Positions 26,380 to 37,484 of a stretch of 41,075 bases of DNA are shown here, one piece after another (the first letter of the stretch is position 1; each line of letters starts with the position of its first letter). The notes beneath the pieces are model-generated. The model did not search any database. It saw only the letters and a program-made list of their open reading frames with translations, and had not been told where the DNA came from. The translations under genes were made by a program, and so were the position numbers. The stretch spans positions 1 through 41,075 of the forward strand of contig NZ_PJZI01000042.1 of the NCBI RefSeq assembly GCF_002858805.1. The letters run 5' to 3'. The DNA is from Chimaeribacter arupi. Lineage in GTDB: Bacteria > Pseudomonadota > Gammaproteobacteria > Enterobacterales > Enterobacteriaceae.

Positions 26380-27906
26380 ATGTCTGGAATAACGAACGCC
26401 AGACTGGCCGGCGTCAAAAATGACGTGCTGGCCGGTTGTGTTGTGGCGGTCTCTATGGTGCCGGAAGCGGTCGGATTTTCACTGGTGGCCGGGTTGTCAC
26501 CGATTGTCGGGCTGCATACCGCCTTTATCATCGGGCTGGTGACCGCCCTGTTCGGCGGCAAACCGGGCATGGTCTCCGGCGCGGCCGGGTCGATTGTGGT
26601 GGTGCTGATGAGCCTCGCCAGTGAACACGGCATGGACTACGTCCTGTGGGCGACAATTTTCGCCGGGATTATCCAGATCGCCATCGGTGTGCTGCGCCTG
26701 GGGAAATTTATCCGGCTGGTGCCGCTGCCGGCGGTGCACGGCTTTGTTAACGGGCTGGCGATTGTGATTATGCTGGCGCAGCTGCATATGATCGCCGGGC
26801 AGGGGCCGATGATGTATGCGCTGGTGCTGCTGGCGATCCTGGTGGTCTGCCTGTTCCCGAAACTCACTAAGGTTATCCCGTCTTCCCTGGCGGCGCTGAT
26901 TGTGGTGTCGGCGGTGGCGATCGGCTTTAACCTGCACACCCTGCGGGTAGGCGACATGGCGGACATCTCCGGGACGCTGCCGAGCTTCCACCTGCCGGCC
27001 GCGCCGTTGACCCTCGAGACGCTGCGCATCGTGCTGCCTTATGCAGTGGTGATTGCACTGGTGGGCCTGATTGAATCGCTGCTGACCATGACGGTATTGG
27101 ACGAGATGGGCAACAAGAAGGGCAACGGCAACCGTGAAAGCATCGCGCAAGGGGCGGGCAACGCGCTTTGCGGCGTGTTCGGCTGCTTCGCCGGGTGCGC
27201 CATGATCGGGCAGTCGATCATTAACTTCACCTCCGGCGGCCGCGGGCGGCTCTCCGGCGTGGTCGGCGCGCTGCTGCTGATCCTGTTTGTGGTCAGTTTG
27301 TCGACATATATCGGTCTGCTGCCGGTGGCGGCGCTGGCCGGTATCATGCTGGTGGTCTGCTACAACACCTTTGAGTGGAGCTCACTGCGCCGCCTGCGCC
27401 GGATGCCGAAAGCGGACGTGCTGGTGATGCTGGCGGTGACGCTGATCACCATCTTTACCGATCTGGCGGTCGCGGTCATCAGCGGCGTGATTATCTCTGC
27501 GCTGGTGTTTGCCTGGCAACATGCGCGCATCAGCGTGCGTCACCGTCAGCAGCAAGGGGAACTGGCCGTGTATCAGCTGGAAGGGCCGCTGTTCTTTGGC
27601 TCGGCCGCCTCGTTTGCCGAGCTGTTCGACCCGGCAAACGACCCGGATCAGGTGGTGATTGATTTCGCCGCCACCCGCGTGATGGACGCCAGCGGCGTGG
27701 AAGCGATCGACAAGCTCACCACCCGTTACCTGGAGGCGGGCAAACGCATCCGCCTGCGCCACCTCAGCCCGGATTGTGTGCGGTTGCTGGCGAAGGCCGG
27801 GCCGTTCTGCAGCCATGAGCTGGATGACCCGCACTATTTTGTGGCGGAAGAGGATTACCAGCCGGAACCCGGTGAGGCCGGGGAGGGCGACGTGCGCCGC
27901 ACCTGA
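26380..27906 (+). CDS. SulP family anion transporter with STAS domain
   Basis: The 508-residue protein combines a SulP membrane domain (residues about 15-380; segments such as P-E-A-V-G-F-S near 28 and V-S-G-A-A-G near 65 fit the family) with a cytoplasmic C-terminal STAS domain (about 395-490) carrying the V-M-D-A-S-G-V loop at 435-440. SulP carriers move sulfate, bicarbonate, dicarboxylates or other anions across the inner membrane; the substrate here is not determinable. It is shorter than and distinct from the dauA-like SulP protein encoded at 37485-39176. It lies between ychF and pth, where E. coli has no gene, and is convergent with pth. The start codon is ATG 26380 with weak GGA upstream. 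Confidence 0.9.
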   Translation: MSGITNARLAGVKNDVLAGCVVAVSMVPEAVGFSLVAGLSPIVGLHTAFIIGLVTALFGGKPGMVSGAAGSIVVVLMSLASEHGMDYVLWATIFAGIIQIAIGVLRLGKFIRLVPLPAVHGFVNGLAIVIMLAQLHMIAGQGPMMYALVLLAILVVCLFPKLTKVIPSSLAALIVVSAVAIGFNLHTLRVGDMADISGTLPSFHLPAAPLTLETLRIVLPYAVVIALVGLIESLLTMTVLDEMGNKKGNGNRESIAQGAGNALCGVFGCFAGCAMIGQSIINFTSGGRGRLSGVVGALLLILFVVSLSTYIGLLPVAALAGIMLVVCYNTFEWSSLRRLRRMPKADVLVMLAVTLITIFTDLAVAVISGVIISALVFAWQHARISVRHRQQQGELAVYQLEGPLFFGSAASFAELFDPANDPDQVVIDFAATRVMDASGVEAIDKLTTRYLEAGKRIRLRHLSPDCVRLLAKAGPFCSHELDDPHYFVAEEDYQPEPGEAGEGDVRRT

Positions 27907-27913
27907 TGACAGG

Positions 27914-27934
27914 CAGCGGGCGCAAGGCCCGCTG
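27914..27934. terminator. Hairpin between convergent SulP and pth genes
   Basis: A perfect 8-bp stem (27914-27921 with 27927-27934, 5-nt loop) sits in the 31-base gap between the two stop codons. No T-tract follows, so the terminator role is tentative. Confidence 0.45.
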
Positions 27935-27937
27935 TGA

Positions 27938-28522
27938 TTACGCTTTGAAGCCGTGCAGCCGCTGTACGGCTTTTTCCAGACCCTCTTTCATCAGGATCTC
28001 GGTGCAGCGCAGGGATTCATCAATCGCACTGTCAATCAGCTGCTGTTCGCTGGCCGGCGGCTTGCCGAGCACAAACCCCACCACTTTATTCTTATCACCC
28101 GGATGGCCGATGCCGATGCGCAGGCGGTAAAAGTTCGGGTTATTGCCCAGTTTGCTCTGGATATCTTTCAGGCCGTTATGGCCGCCGTTGCCGCCGCCCA
28201 GTTTCACTTTTGCCACACCCGGCGGGATGTCCAGCTCATCATGGGCCACCAGGATCTCATCCGGGTTAAGCCGGTAGAACGTTGCCATCGCCGCCACGGC
28301 TTTGCCGCTCAGGTTCATAAAGGTGGTGGGCACCAGCAGGCGCACATCCTGCCCGGCCAGCGTCAGGCGGCCGGTGTAGCCGAAGAATTTGCTCTCTTCT
28401 TTCAGGGAGACATTGTGCTGACGCGCCAGCAGATCGACATACCAGGCCCCGGCGTTATGGCGGGTCTGGGCATATTCAGCGCCTGGGTTTGCCAGGCCAA
28501 CAATGAGTTTTATGCTGCTCAC
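27938..28522 (-). CDS. pth: Peptidyl-tRNA hydrolase
   Basis: Pth releases peptides from peptidyl-tRNAs that drop off ribosomes, an essential recycling step in the cytoplasm. The 194-residue form matches the family length. The active-site residues are present: Asn12 in G-L-A-N-P-G, His22 in R-H-N-A-G, the Asp of H-D-E-L-D near 95, and the [12 protein letters not shown] block. The reading frame extends five codons upstream to an ATG, but I chose the GTG at 28522, giving [10 protein letters not shown], because this matches the usual Pth N-terminus. ychF, its normal downstream partner, is separated from it here by the SulP gene. Confidence 0.96.
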   Translation of the reverse strand: MSSIKLIVGLANPGAEYAQTRHNAGAWYVDLLARQHNVSLKEESKFFGYTGRLTLAGQDVRLLVPTTFMNLSGKAVAAMATFYRLNPDEILVAHDELDIPPGVAKVKLGGGNGGHNGLKDIQSKLGNNPNFYRLRIGIGHPGDKNKVVGFVLGKPPASEQQLIDSAIDESLRCTEILMKEGLEKAVQRLHGFKA

Positions 28523-28703
28523 GGGATTTCGCTTCATAAGAAATAGAGCCGGCTAGTTTACCTGTGGAAAGGCATGATGACAAAAGCCGGGGCGCGGCAG
28601 GGGGAAAAACCTTAAAAGTTGAATAATGAACTTTGTATATTATTGTTAATGTTAATTAAAAACCGGCGTTTTAGTAAAGAATTGTCAAAAGTTCTTTGCC
28701 TTC

Positions 28704-28746
28704 TGTGATCCTCTCCGCAACTCCCGCCATAAGCTCTGCCTATACT
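28704..28746 (+). promoter_or_regulatory. Candidate class II CRP-dependent promoter of ychH
   Basis: TGTGA at 28704-28708, six bases, then CCGCA at 28715-28719 gives a one-sided CRP site centred at 28711.5. A -10 TATACT lies at 28741-28746 with a poor -35. With transcription starting about 7 bases after the -10, the CRP centre falls at about -41.5, the class II position. E. coli ychH is known to be CRP-activated. Confidence 0.6.
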
Positions 28747-28796
28747 TTCATCAATTAGCCCCGGTAACCGATCGGGTGACTTCAGGGAGGTGTGAA

Positions 28797-29069
28797 ATGA
28801 GACGTAAACATGCAACGCTGGCGGGTAACCTTTTAATGGGGCTGGGCCTGCTGACCATGATAGTCGGCGTCGGCTACTCCATCCTCAACCAGTTGCCGCA
28901 GCTTAACCTGCCGCAATATTTTGCCCACGGCGCCATCATGAGCATCTTTGTCGGTGCGCTGCTGTGGCTGGCCGGGGCCAGGCTGGGCGGGCGTGAACAG
29001 GTGTGCGACCGCTACTGGTGGGTGAAGCATTTTGATAAACGCTGCAGCCGGTCACATCACCCGCGCTAA
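28797..29069 (+). CDS. ychH: YchH, stress-induced inner-membrane protein
   Basis: The 90-residue protein aligns along its full length with E. coli YchH (92 residues). It has two hydrophobic segments (about residues 8-30 and 42-64) around the L-P-Q-Y-F-A-H-G loop and a basic, Cys-containing C-terminus with C-D-R-Y-W-W. In E. coli it is a CRP-controlled inner-membrane protein linked to stress and biofilm phenotypes; its molecular function is unknown. I chose the ATG at 28797 because GGAGG lies about seven bases upstream. An earlier ATG at 28776 would precede the ribosome site. It is transcribed alone, convergent with prs across a shared terminator. Confidence 0.95.
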   Translation: MRRKHATLAGNLLMGLGLLTMIVGVGYSILNQLPQLNLPQYFAHGAIMSIFVGALLWLAGARLGGREQVCDRYWWVKHFDKRCSRSHHPR

Positions 29070-29117
29070 TCTTTTCGCGCCAGGCGGGGAGCCTGGCGGG
29101 CAATAGCTTCCGCACAT

Positions 29118-29149
29118 AAAAAAACCGCCGGCATAACCGGCGGTTTTTT
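29118..29149. terminator. Bidirectional terminator between ychH and prs
   Basis: An 8-bp GC-rich stem (29124-29131 with 29137-29144, loop CATAA) is flanked by an A-run on the left and a T-run on the right, so it can stop transcription from both ychH and prs. Confidence 0.93.
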
Positions 29150-29192
29150 ATGGCAACGAACACTACCCGGTGGCCGCAGGCGGCCACGCCGA

Positions 29193-30230
<1,038 letters not shown>

Positions 30231-30273
30231 TCAGTGGAGGGCGGTTAACACAGGCGCAGCGGGCGCACCGGTA

Positions 30274-31143
30274 TCAATTCACGTTTCCACACTCCCGGCG
30301 GGCACGGTGCAGCGGCGAAATATTCACACCTCGCGCAACAAAACCGTTTACCCATTCAGGAGCTTGATTTAACACCTGCCGGGCAGCGGATTCTGTGTCG
30401 AATTCAGCAAAAACACAGGCTCCGGTGCCAGTCAGGCGTGACGGCGCGTATTCTAACAGCCATGAAAGAAGCTGTTCAACCTCGTAAAAACGTTTTCTTG
30501 CAATCGCTTCGCAATCATTTGCGTAGGGGCTGCGTAACAGTGTCTCCAGCGACCGCACCGGGGTGTCACGCGTCAGTGCCGGATCGGCAAAAATCACCGG
30601 CGTCGGGATACTGACGCCGGGGTGCGCCACCAGATACCACTTCTCTTCCGGCGCTGCCGGCTGCAACTGCTCGCCGATGCCTTCGGCAAACGCCGCATGG
30701 CCGCGCACAAACACCGGCACATCGGCCCCCAGTTGCAGGCCCAGGCCGGCCAGGGTGTCGTCACTCAGGCCGCACTGCCAGAGCTGGTTCAGCGCCACCA
30801 GCACCGTGGCCGCATTGGAGGAGCCGCCGCCCAGCCCGCCGCCCATCGGCAAGACTTTCTCAATACTCAGTGTGGCACCGCGCGGCAGGCTGTCAATCTG
30901 CGCCTGGTCACAATGCTGTTGCAGCAGCCGGGCCGCGCGCACCATCAGGTTCTGCGCCTCCGGCACACCCGCCACGGGTGTCGCCAGCACGATGTTGCCG
31001 TCATCACGCGGGGCCACGCCCACGGTGTCGCCATAGTCGAGGAACTGGAACAGCGTCTGCAACAGATGGTAGCCATCCGGCCGCCGGCCGGTGATATAGA
31101 GGAACAGATTGAGTTTTGCCGGGGAGGGCCAGAAGTGCGTCAT
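30274..31143 (-). CDS. ispE: 4-diphosphocytidyl-2-C-methyl-D-erythritol kinase
   Basis: IspE phosphorylates CDP-methylerythritol in the non-mevalonate isoprenoid pathway. The 289-residue GHMP kinase shows Lys10 in P-A-K-L-N-L, the ATP-binding [12 protein letters not shown] at 99-110 and catalytic Asp141 in G-A-D-V-P-V-F. Its ATG begins one base after the lolB stop codon, so the two genes are almost certainly translationally coupled. Length and order lolB-ispE-prs are those of other enterobacteria. Confidence 0.97.
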   Translation of the reverse strand: MTHFWPSPAKLNLFLYITGRRPDGYHLLQTLFQFLDYGDTVGVAPRDDGNIVLATPVAGVPEAQNLMVRAARLLQQHCDQAQIDSLPRGATLSIEKVLPMGGGLGGGSSNAATVLVALNQLWQCGLSDDTLAGLGLQLGADVPVFVRGHAAFAEGIGEQLQPAAPEEKWYLVAHPGVSIPTPVIFADPALTRDTPVRSLETLLRSPYANDCEAIARKRFYEVEQLLSWLLEYAPSRLTGTGACVFAEFDTESAARQVLNQAPEWVNGFVARGVNISPLHRARRECGNVN

Positions 31144-31144
31144 G

Positions 31145-31783
31145 TTATTTCAGGGTCCAGCGGTTCATTTTCAGTTTGATGCGTTGTTCGCCCTGGGTCA
31201 GCGTCAGGTTGCTCGGCAGCGCAGGGGTGACCTCATCATCATACCCGGCATATTCGACGTTCCACGCCGTGCCGTTCTGGCTGTAGGTCAGGGTGTTCAG
31301 GCGGTAGCGGTCATCCAGCGTGAAGTCTGTGGCGTCACCCGGCAGGCCCAGCATCCACTGGCGCAGGCTGTTGAGCGGGATCGCCATGCCGGTGAGTTTC
31401 TGCAGCATCTCTTCCGGGTTGTCACTGACGTACTTTTTGCCGTCTTTGGTGATGAGCTGCGCCACGCTGTTCTGCACCCGCAGCTCCATTTCGGTGCTGC
31501 CGAGCGGGTTGGTCAGCAACAGGCGGTAGTGGGTCGGGCTGGACTGCTGCCAGAAGAAGTTGGCGTACACTTTCTGCCGGTCAGAGAGGTAGGCGAAGGC
31601 GCCGCGGGTCTGGTAGGTGGTGAGTTGCTGCACCTGCTGCTGGTGCTGTTTCCACTGCGGGGAGTCCGGGCTGGTGGCCGGGCCGCGCGGGGCAGTGAGG
31701 GTACAGGCAGCCAGCAGGACGCTGGCCAGCGGGAGCAGGCGCAGCAGGCTCAGGCGTGCGGCGTTACGCGGTGGCTTTGGCAT
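31145..31783 (-). CDS. lolB: Outer-membrane lipoprotein receptor LolB
   Basis: LolB accepts lipoproteins from periplasmic LolA and inserts them in the outer membrane. The 212-residue precursor has a positively charged N-terminus, a hydrophobic stretch and a lipobox L-A-A-C with the modified Cys at 27, followed by Thr, which permits outer-membrane sorting. The body aligns with E. coli LolB, including [27 protein letters not shown] and L-G-L-P-G-D-A-T-D. The ATG at 31783 has GGAT a few bases upstream. It is divergent from hemA, as in E. coli, and is coupled to ispE. Confidence 0.97.
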   Translation of the reverse strand: MPKPPRNAARLSLLRLLPLASVLLAACTLTAPRGPATSPDSPQWKQHQQQVQQLTTYQTRGAFAYLSDRQKVYANFFWQQSSPTHYRLLLTNPLGSTEMELRVQNSVAQLITKDGKKYVSDNPEEMLQKLTGMAIPLNSLRQWMLGLPGDATDFTLDDRYRLNTLTYSQNGTAWNVEYAGYDDEVTPALPSNLTLTQGEQRIKLKMNRWTLK

Positions 31784-31835
31784 AATAATCCATCATATCC
31801 TTTAAAGTGATACGTTAATGCTAACACAGCTTTCC

Positions 31836-31864
31836 ACGCTAACGGGCTTGCCGGTAAGCGTCAA
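31836..31864 (-). promoter_or_regulatory. Possible lolB promoter in the lolB/hemA divergent region
   Basis: On the minus strand TTGACG (complement 31859-31864) is followed after 17 bases by TAGCGT, a good -35 but poor -10. For hemA only a weak -10-like TAGAAT at 31956-31961 is seen. The 229-bp divergent region holds no gene. Confidence 0.3.
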
Positions 31865-32012
31865 TCTTCTTATGTGGCTGAAAATGACCGGGAACGGGCT
31901 TTTCATCAATTGCACTGATAATGCGGTGTTGCTTTTATTGATCCCGCGCATCAAGTAGAATGCCGTTCAGACCAATCCCATATCAAGATAAGTATTATTC
32001 AAAACCATTCCC

Positions 32013-33275
32013 ATGACCCTGCTTGCATTAGGTATCAATCATAAAACCGCGCCGGTGTCGTTGCGTGAACGGGTGACCTTCTCCCCGGATACCCTCGATG
32101 AGGCGTTGAACAGCCTGCTCCGGCAACCGCTGGTGCAGGGGGGCGTTGTGCTGTCTACCTGTAACCGCACGGAACTTTATCTCAGTGTGGAAGAGCAGGA
32201 GAACCTCAAGGAGCAACTGGTCGCCTGGCTGTGTGATTACCACCAGCTCAGCGAAGACGAGGTGCGCCAGAGCCTCTACTGGCACCATGATAATGAGGCG
32301 GTCAGCCACCTGATGCGCGTGGCCAGCGGGCTGGACTCGCTGGTGCTGGGCGAGCCGCAGATCCTGGGGCAGGTGAAAAAAGCCTTTGCGGAATCACAAC
32401 GCGGGCACTCCGTGTCGGGCGAGCTTGAGCGCCTGTTCCAGAAATCCTTCTCTGTCGCCAAGCGAGTGCGTACTGAAACCGACATTGGCGCCAGTGCGGT
32501 CTCCGTGGCGTTTGCGGCCTGTACCCTGGCACGGCAGATCTTTGAATCGCTGGCTGACCTCAACGTGCTGCTGGTCGGTGCGGGCGAGACTATCGAGCTG
32601 GTGGCGCGCCACCTGCGCGAGCACCGCGTCAAACATATGATGATCGCCAACCGCACGCGGGAACGCGCGCAGGCGCTGGCTGACGAAGTCGGGGCGGAAG
32701 TGATCACCCTGCCGGAGATCGACGCCCGCCTGGCGGATGCCGACATTATTATCAGTTCCACCGCCAGCCCGCTGCCGATCATCGGCAAAGGCATGGTGGA
32801 ACGGGCGCTCAAGGCGCGCCGCAACCAGCCGATGCTGCTGGTGGACATCGCAGTGCCGCGTGACATTGAGCCGGAAGTCGGCAAGCTCTCCAACGCCTAC
32901 CTCTACAGCGTGGATGACCTGCACTCCATCATCCAGAACAACCTGGCCCAGCGTAAGGCCGCCGCGATTCAGGCGGAAACCATCGTGGCGCAGGAGAGCA
33001 CCAACTTCATGGCCTGGCTGCGCTCACAGGGCGCGGTGGAGATGATCCGGGATTACCGCGCCCATGCAGACAGCGTGCGCAATGAGATGGAAGCGCGGGC
33101 GCTGGCCGCCATCGCGCAGGGCGCGGACGTGCAGGCGGTGATCCATGAACTGGCGCATAAGCTCACCAACCGCCTGATCCACGCGCCGACCAAATCGTTG
33201 CAGCAGGCGGCGCAATCCGGTGATGTGGAGCGGCTGCAAATTCTGCGTGACAGCCTTGGGCTGGAAAAGCCATAA
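32013..33275 (+). CDS. hemA: Glutamyl-tRNA reductase
   Basis: HemA reduces glutamyl-tRNA to glutamate-1-semialdehyde with NADPH, the first committed step of tetrapyrrole synthesis in this group. The 420-residue product follows E. coli HemA along its whole length. The nucleophile Cys50 sits in L-S-T-C-N-R-T-E, the NADPH-binding L-L-V-G-A-G-E-T near 188-195 is intact, and the C-terminal dimerisation domain ends in [10 protein letters not shown]. The N-terminal residues M-T-L-L-A-L match those that confer haem-dependent proteolysis in Salmonella. The ATG at 32013 lacks a strong Shine-Dalgarno. It heads the rightward hemA-prfA-prmC-sirB2-sirB1-kdsA cluster. Confidence 0.98.
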   Translation: MTLLALGINHKTAPVSLRERVTFSPDTLDEALNSLLRQPLVQGGVVLSTCNRTELYLSVEEQENLKEQLVAWLCDYHQLSEDEVRQSLYWHHDNEAVSHLMRVASGLDSLVLGEPQILGQVKKAFAESQRGHSVSGELERLFQKSFSVAKRVRTETDIGASAVSVAFAACTLARQIFESLADLNVLLVGAGETIELVARHLREHRVKHMMIANRTRERAQALADEVGAEVITLPEIDARLADADIIISSTASPLPIIGKGMVERALKARRNQPMLLVDIAVPRDIEPEVGKLSNAYLYSVDDLHSIIQNNLAQRKAAAIQAETIVAQESTNFMAWLRSQGAVEMIRDYRAHADSVRNEMEARALAAIAQGADVQAVIHELAHKLTNRLIHAPTKSLQQAAQSGDVERLQILRDSLGLEKP

Positions 33276-33330
33276 TTTTCAACGAAAAACATCTGACATC
33301 CGCTATGAGAAACAAGGTTAACTACCACGC

Positions 33331-34413
33331 ATGAAGCCCTCTATTGTTGCCAAACTGGACGCGTTGCAAGAGCGCCATGAAGAAGTCCAGGCGATGCTTG
33401 GCGATGCCAGCGTTATCGCCGACCAGGATCGTTTCCGCGCCCTGTCGCGTGAGTATGCCCAGCTGTCGGATGTCACCCGCTGCTTCCAGCAGTGGCGCCA
33501 GGTGCAGGACGACCTGCACACCGCCGAACTGATGCTCGACGATCCGGAAATGCGCGACATGGCGCAGGAAGAGATTAAAGAGAGCAAGGCGACCCTGGAG
33601 ACACTGGAGCAGCAGTTGCAGCTGTTGCTGTTGCCGAAAGACCCTGACGATGAGCGCAGTTGCTTCCTGGAAGTGCGCGCCGGCACCGGCGGTGATGAGG
33701 CGGCGATTTTTGCCGGTGACCTGTTCCGCATGTACAGCCGCTATGCTGAAAGCCGCCGCTGGCGGGTAGAGATCATGAGCGCCAACGAAGGCGAACATGG
33801 TGGCTTCAAAGAGGTGATTGCCAAAATTTCCGGCGAGGGCGTGTATGGCCAGCTTAAGTTTGAGTCGGGCGGCCACCGCGTGCAGCGCGTGCCGGAAACC
33901 GAATCCCAGGGGCGCATCCACACCTCCGCCTGCACCGTGGCCGTGATGCCGGAAGTGCCGGAAGCGGAGCTGCCGGAGATCAACGCCGGCGATCTGAAAA
34001 TTGATACCTTCCGCTCCTCCGGCGCGGGCGGCCAGCACGTTAACACCACCGACTCCGCCATCCGTATCACCCACTTGCCGACCGGCATCGTGGTGGAGTG
34101 CCAGGACGAGCGTTCACAGCACAAAAACAAAGCCAAGGCGCTCTCGGTGCTGGGTGCGCGCATCCATGCTGCGGAAATGGCCAAACGCCAGCAGGCGGAA
34201 GCCTCAACCCGCCGTAACCTGCTCGGCAGCGGCGACCGTTCTGACCGTAACCGCACCTATAACTTCCCGCAGGGGCGCGTGACCGATCACCGTATCAACC
34301 TGACCATTTACCGTCTGGACGAGGTGATGGAAGGGAAACTCGACGCGTTAATCCAGCCGATTGTGCAGGAGTATCAGGCCGATCAGCTGGCTGCCCTGTC
34401 TGAGCAAGAGTAA
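33331..34413 (+). CDS. prfA: Peptide chain release factor 1
   Basis: RF1 reads UAA and UAG and triggers peptide release. The 360-residue product has the E. coli length, with the catalytic G-G-Q at 233-235. The stop-codon-reading P-x-T tripeptide at 188-190 is Pro-Glu-Thr here, against Pro-Ala-Thr in E. coli. The glutamine of G-G-Q is the substrate of PrmC, whose gene overlaps this one (TAATG: the last base of the stop is the first of the next start). The gene follows hemA after 55 bp. Confidence 0.98.
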   Translation: MKPSIVAKLDALQERHEEVQAMLGDASVIADQDRFRALSREYAQLSDVTRCFQQWRQVQDDLHTAELMLDDPEMRDMAQEEIKESKATLETLEQQLQLLLLPKDPDDERSCFLEVRAGTGGDEAAIFAGDLFRMYSRYAESRRWRVEIMSANEGEHGGFKEVIAKISGEGVYGQLKFESGGHRVQRVPETESQGRIHTSACTVAVMPEVPEAELPEINAGDLKIDTFRSSGAGGQHVNTTDSAIRITHLPTGIVVECQDERSQHKNKAKALSVLGARIHAAEMAKRQQAEASTRRNLLGSGDRSDRNRTYNFPQGRVTDHRINLTIYRLDEVMEGKLDALIQPIVQEYQADQLAALSEQE

Positions 34414-35246
34414 TGGATTTCCGCAGCTGGCTGGCGGATGCCGCAGCGCGCCTCACCCACAGTGACAGCGCGCGCCGCGATGCAGAAATCCTGCTCGGCC
34501 ATGTCACCGGCCGGGCGCGCACCTTTATTCTCGCCTTTGGTGAAACCCTGCTGAGTGATGAGCAGCTTGCCCGGCTTGAGGCGTTGCTGGCGCGCCGGGC
34601 GCAGGGTGAACCGGTCGCTTATCTGGTCGGCGTGCGTGAATTCTGGTCACTGCCGCTGGCGGTGTCCCCTGCGACGCTTATCCCCCGTCCCGATACCGAA
34701 TGCCTGGTGGAAGAGGCGCTGGCACGCCTGCCGGGCAGCGCCTGCCGGGTGCTGGATCTCGGCACCGGCACCGGGGCGATTGCGCTGGCGCTGGCCAGTG
34801 AGCGCCCGCAGGATCAGGTCACCGGCGTGGACCGTCAGCCGGAGGCCGTGGCGCTGGCGCAACAGAACGCCGCGACGCTCGGCATCCGCAATGTGCAGTT
34901 CCTCGCGGGCAGCTGGTTCACGCCGGTCGCGGGCGCACGTTTTGAGCTCATCGCCAGCAACCCGCCCTATATCGATGCCGCTGACCCGCACCTGGCCGAA
35001 GGCGATGTGCGCTTTGAACCGGCGTCGGCGCTGGTGGCCGACGAACAGGGGATGGCAGACCTGCGGCACATCATTACGGCTGCGCCGGGCTTTTTGCAGC
35101 CCGGCGGCTGGCTGCTGCTGGAACATGGCTGGCAACAGGCGGCTGCAGTGCGCGCCTGCCTGACTGACAGGGGATTCAGTGAGGTCACCACCCGGCAGGA
35201 TTATGGCGGCAATGACCGTATTACCCTCGGCCGCTGGGCCGGCTGA
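34413..35246 (+). CDS. prmC: Release factor glutamine methyltransferase
   Basis: PrmC methylates the G-G-Q glutamine of RF1 and RF2 using S-adenosylmethionine. The 277-residue protein has the SAM-binding D-L-G-T-G-T-G-A-I motif near 113-121 and the substrate-glutamine motif N-P-P-Y at 183-186. The start overlaps the prfA stop by one base, so translation is coupled to its substrate's gene. Confidence 0.97.
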   Translation: MDFRSWLADAAARLTHSDSARRDAEILLGHVTGRARTFILAFGETLLSDEQLARLEALLARRAQGEPVAYLVGVREFWSLPLAVSPATLIPRPDTECLVEEALARLPGSACRVLDLGTGTGAIALALASERPQDQVTGVDRQPEAVALAQQNAATLGIRNVQFLAGSWFTPVAGARFELIASNPPYIDAADPHLAEGDVRFEPASALVADEQGMADLRHIITAAPGFLQPGGWLLLEHGWQQAAAVRACLTDRGFSEVTTRQDYGGNDRITLGRWAG

Positions 35247-35298
35247 CCGTTTCTGTGACGTGATATTCACCGCATAACTTCTGATTAAGGACAATGGC

Positions 35299-35691
35299 AT
35301 GGCTGCTTATGTATGGGTAAAAGATCTGCATATTCTCACGGTACTGCTCAGCGTGACGCTGCTGGTGGTGCGCTTTTACTGGCTCTGCCGCCGCTCACCG
35401 CGCCTGCAGCAACGCTGGGTACGGATTGTCCCCCATATTAATGACACGGTATTGTTGCTCAGCGGCGTCTCGCTGGTCATTATCACCCATTTTTATCCCT
35501 TCAGCCCGCAAGGTGCATGGCTGACGGAGAAGTTATTCGGCGTTATTATCTATATTGCGCTGGGCTTCGTTGCCCTGAGCAAAAAGCCACGCAGTCAGTC
35601 TGCCCGCTGGGCCGCCTTCATTCTGGCGCTGATCTGCCTGGCCCTGATTGTGAAACTGGCGGTCACGAAAGTGCCGCTGTTGTTAGGATAA
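35299..35691 (+). CDS. sirB2: SirB2 family membrane protein
   Basis: The 130-residue protein has four hydrophobic segments (about residues 8-28, 45-65, 75-92 and 103-124), the SirB2 layout, and begins with K-D-L-H-I-L-T as the family does. It is located in the inner membrane with no defined activity; the name comes from a Salmonella regulatory locus. Two ATGs in different frames follow the AAGGA ribosome site; only 35299 opens the long frame, the one at 35294 ends after eight codons. Its tandem stop TAATAA abuts sirB1. Confidence 0.93.
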   Translation: MAAYVWVKDLHILTVLLSVTLLVVRFYWLCRRSPRLQQRWVRIVPHINDTVLLLSGVSLVIITHFYPFSPQGAWLTEKLFGVIIYIALGFVALSKKPRSQSARWAAFILALICLALIVKLAVTKVPLLLG

Positions 35692-35694
35692 TAA

Positions 35695-36504
35695 ATGAGT
35701 AGTGTGGCTGAGTTTGCTTTTGATGATGTCCCGCTGAGTGCCGGGATCATCCGCATTTCCGAGGCGATACGCGCTGATTTTCCGGGCAGCGACGTAGCGC
35801 GGCAGTTGCGTGCGCTGGTGGCCGAGGCCCGGCAGGCGGTGCCGCCGGGCGGAAGTCAGGAGCAGCGGCTCGAGGCGTTGATCGCGCTGTTCTACCAGAC
35901 CTGGGGCTTCGGCGGCGCAGGGGGCGTTTACCGCCTCTCGGATGCCATCTGGCTGGATAAGGTGCTGGCGTCGCGCGAAGGGACGCCGGTCTCCCTCGGC
36001 ACCCTGTTTTTACACATCGCCGGTGCGATTGATCTTCCGCTCTCGCCGGTGATTTTCCCGACCCAGCTCATCCTGCGGGCGGACTGGCTCGACAATGAAA
36101 TGTGGCTCATCAATCCCCTGAACGGGGAGACCCTCAACGAACATACCCTGGAGGCGTGGATCAAGGGCAACCTGGGTTTCGGCGCACAACTGGAGGATGA
36201 GGACATTGATGAGTGCGATAATTCCCTGGTAGTACGCAGAATGCTGGACACGCTCAAGGCGTCATTGATGGAAGAGCGGCAGATGGAGCTGGCGCTGGCA
36301 GCCAGCCAGGCCATTCTGGCGTTTGACCCGGATGACCCGTACGAACGGCGCGATCGGGGGCTTATCTATGCCCACCTCGACTGTGAGCATATTGCCCACG
36401 CCGATCTGCGCTATTTTGTTGAACAGTGTCCGGATGATCCGGTGTCGCAGGTACTCAAGTCGCAAATCGATGCGCTTGAGGAGAAACGGATTGTGCTGCA
36501 TTAA
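35695..36504 (+). CDS. sirB1: SirB1 family protein (transglutaminase-like fold with TPR-like C-terminus)
   Basis: The 269-residue protein matches E. coli YchA/SirB1 in length and position. Its N-terminal two-thirds is the SirB1 transglutaminase-like region, with the segment L-D-K-V-L-A-S-R-x-G-x-P-V-S-L-G near 93-108; the C-terminal third (about 190-260) resembles TPR helices. Function is unknown. It starts three bases after the sirB2 stop with AGGA upstream, so the pair is co-translated; kdsA follows after 49 bp. Confidence 0.94.
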   Translation: MSSVAEFAFDDVPLSAGIIRISEAIRADFPGSDVARQLRALVAEARQAVPPGGSQEQRLEALIALFYQTWGFGGAGGVYRLSDAIWLDKVLASREGTPVSLGTLFLHIAGAIDLPLSPVIFPTQLILRADWLDNEMWLINPLNGETLNEHTLEAWIKGNLGFGAQLEDEDIDECDNSLVVRRMLDTLKASLMEERQMELALAASQAILAFDPDDPYERRDRGLIYAHLDCEHIAHADLRYFVEQCPDDPVSQVLKSQIDALEEKRIVLH

Positions 36505-36517
36505 GCGTGCGCTGTGA

Positions 36518-37408
<891 letters not shown>

Positions 37409-37443
37409 TGCACACACCGCCTCGGCGGGGTGAAAGCAGGCAT

Positions 37444-37473
37444 AAAAAGGCGATAAGCGTATCGCCTTTTTTT
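37444..37473 (+). terminator. Terminator after kdsA, usable from both sides
   Basis: A 12-bp perfect stem (37444-37455 with 37460-37471, loop AGCG) starts in an A-run and ends in seven T residues. It lies between the convergent kdsA and dauA genes. Confidence 0.93.
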
Positions 37474-37484
37474 ACGCCTGCCGA

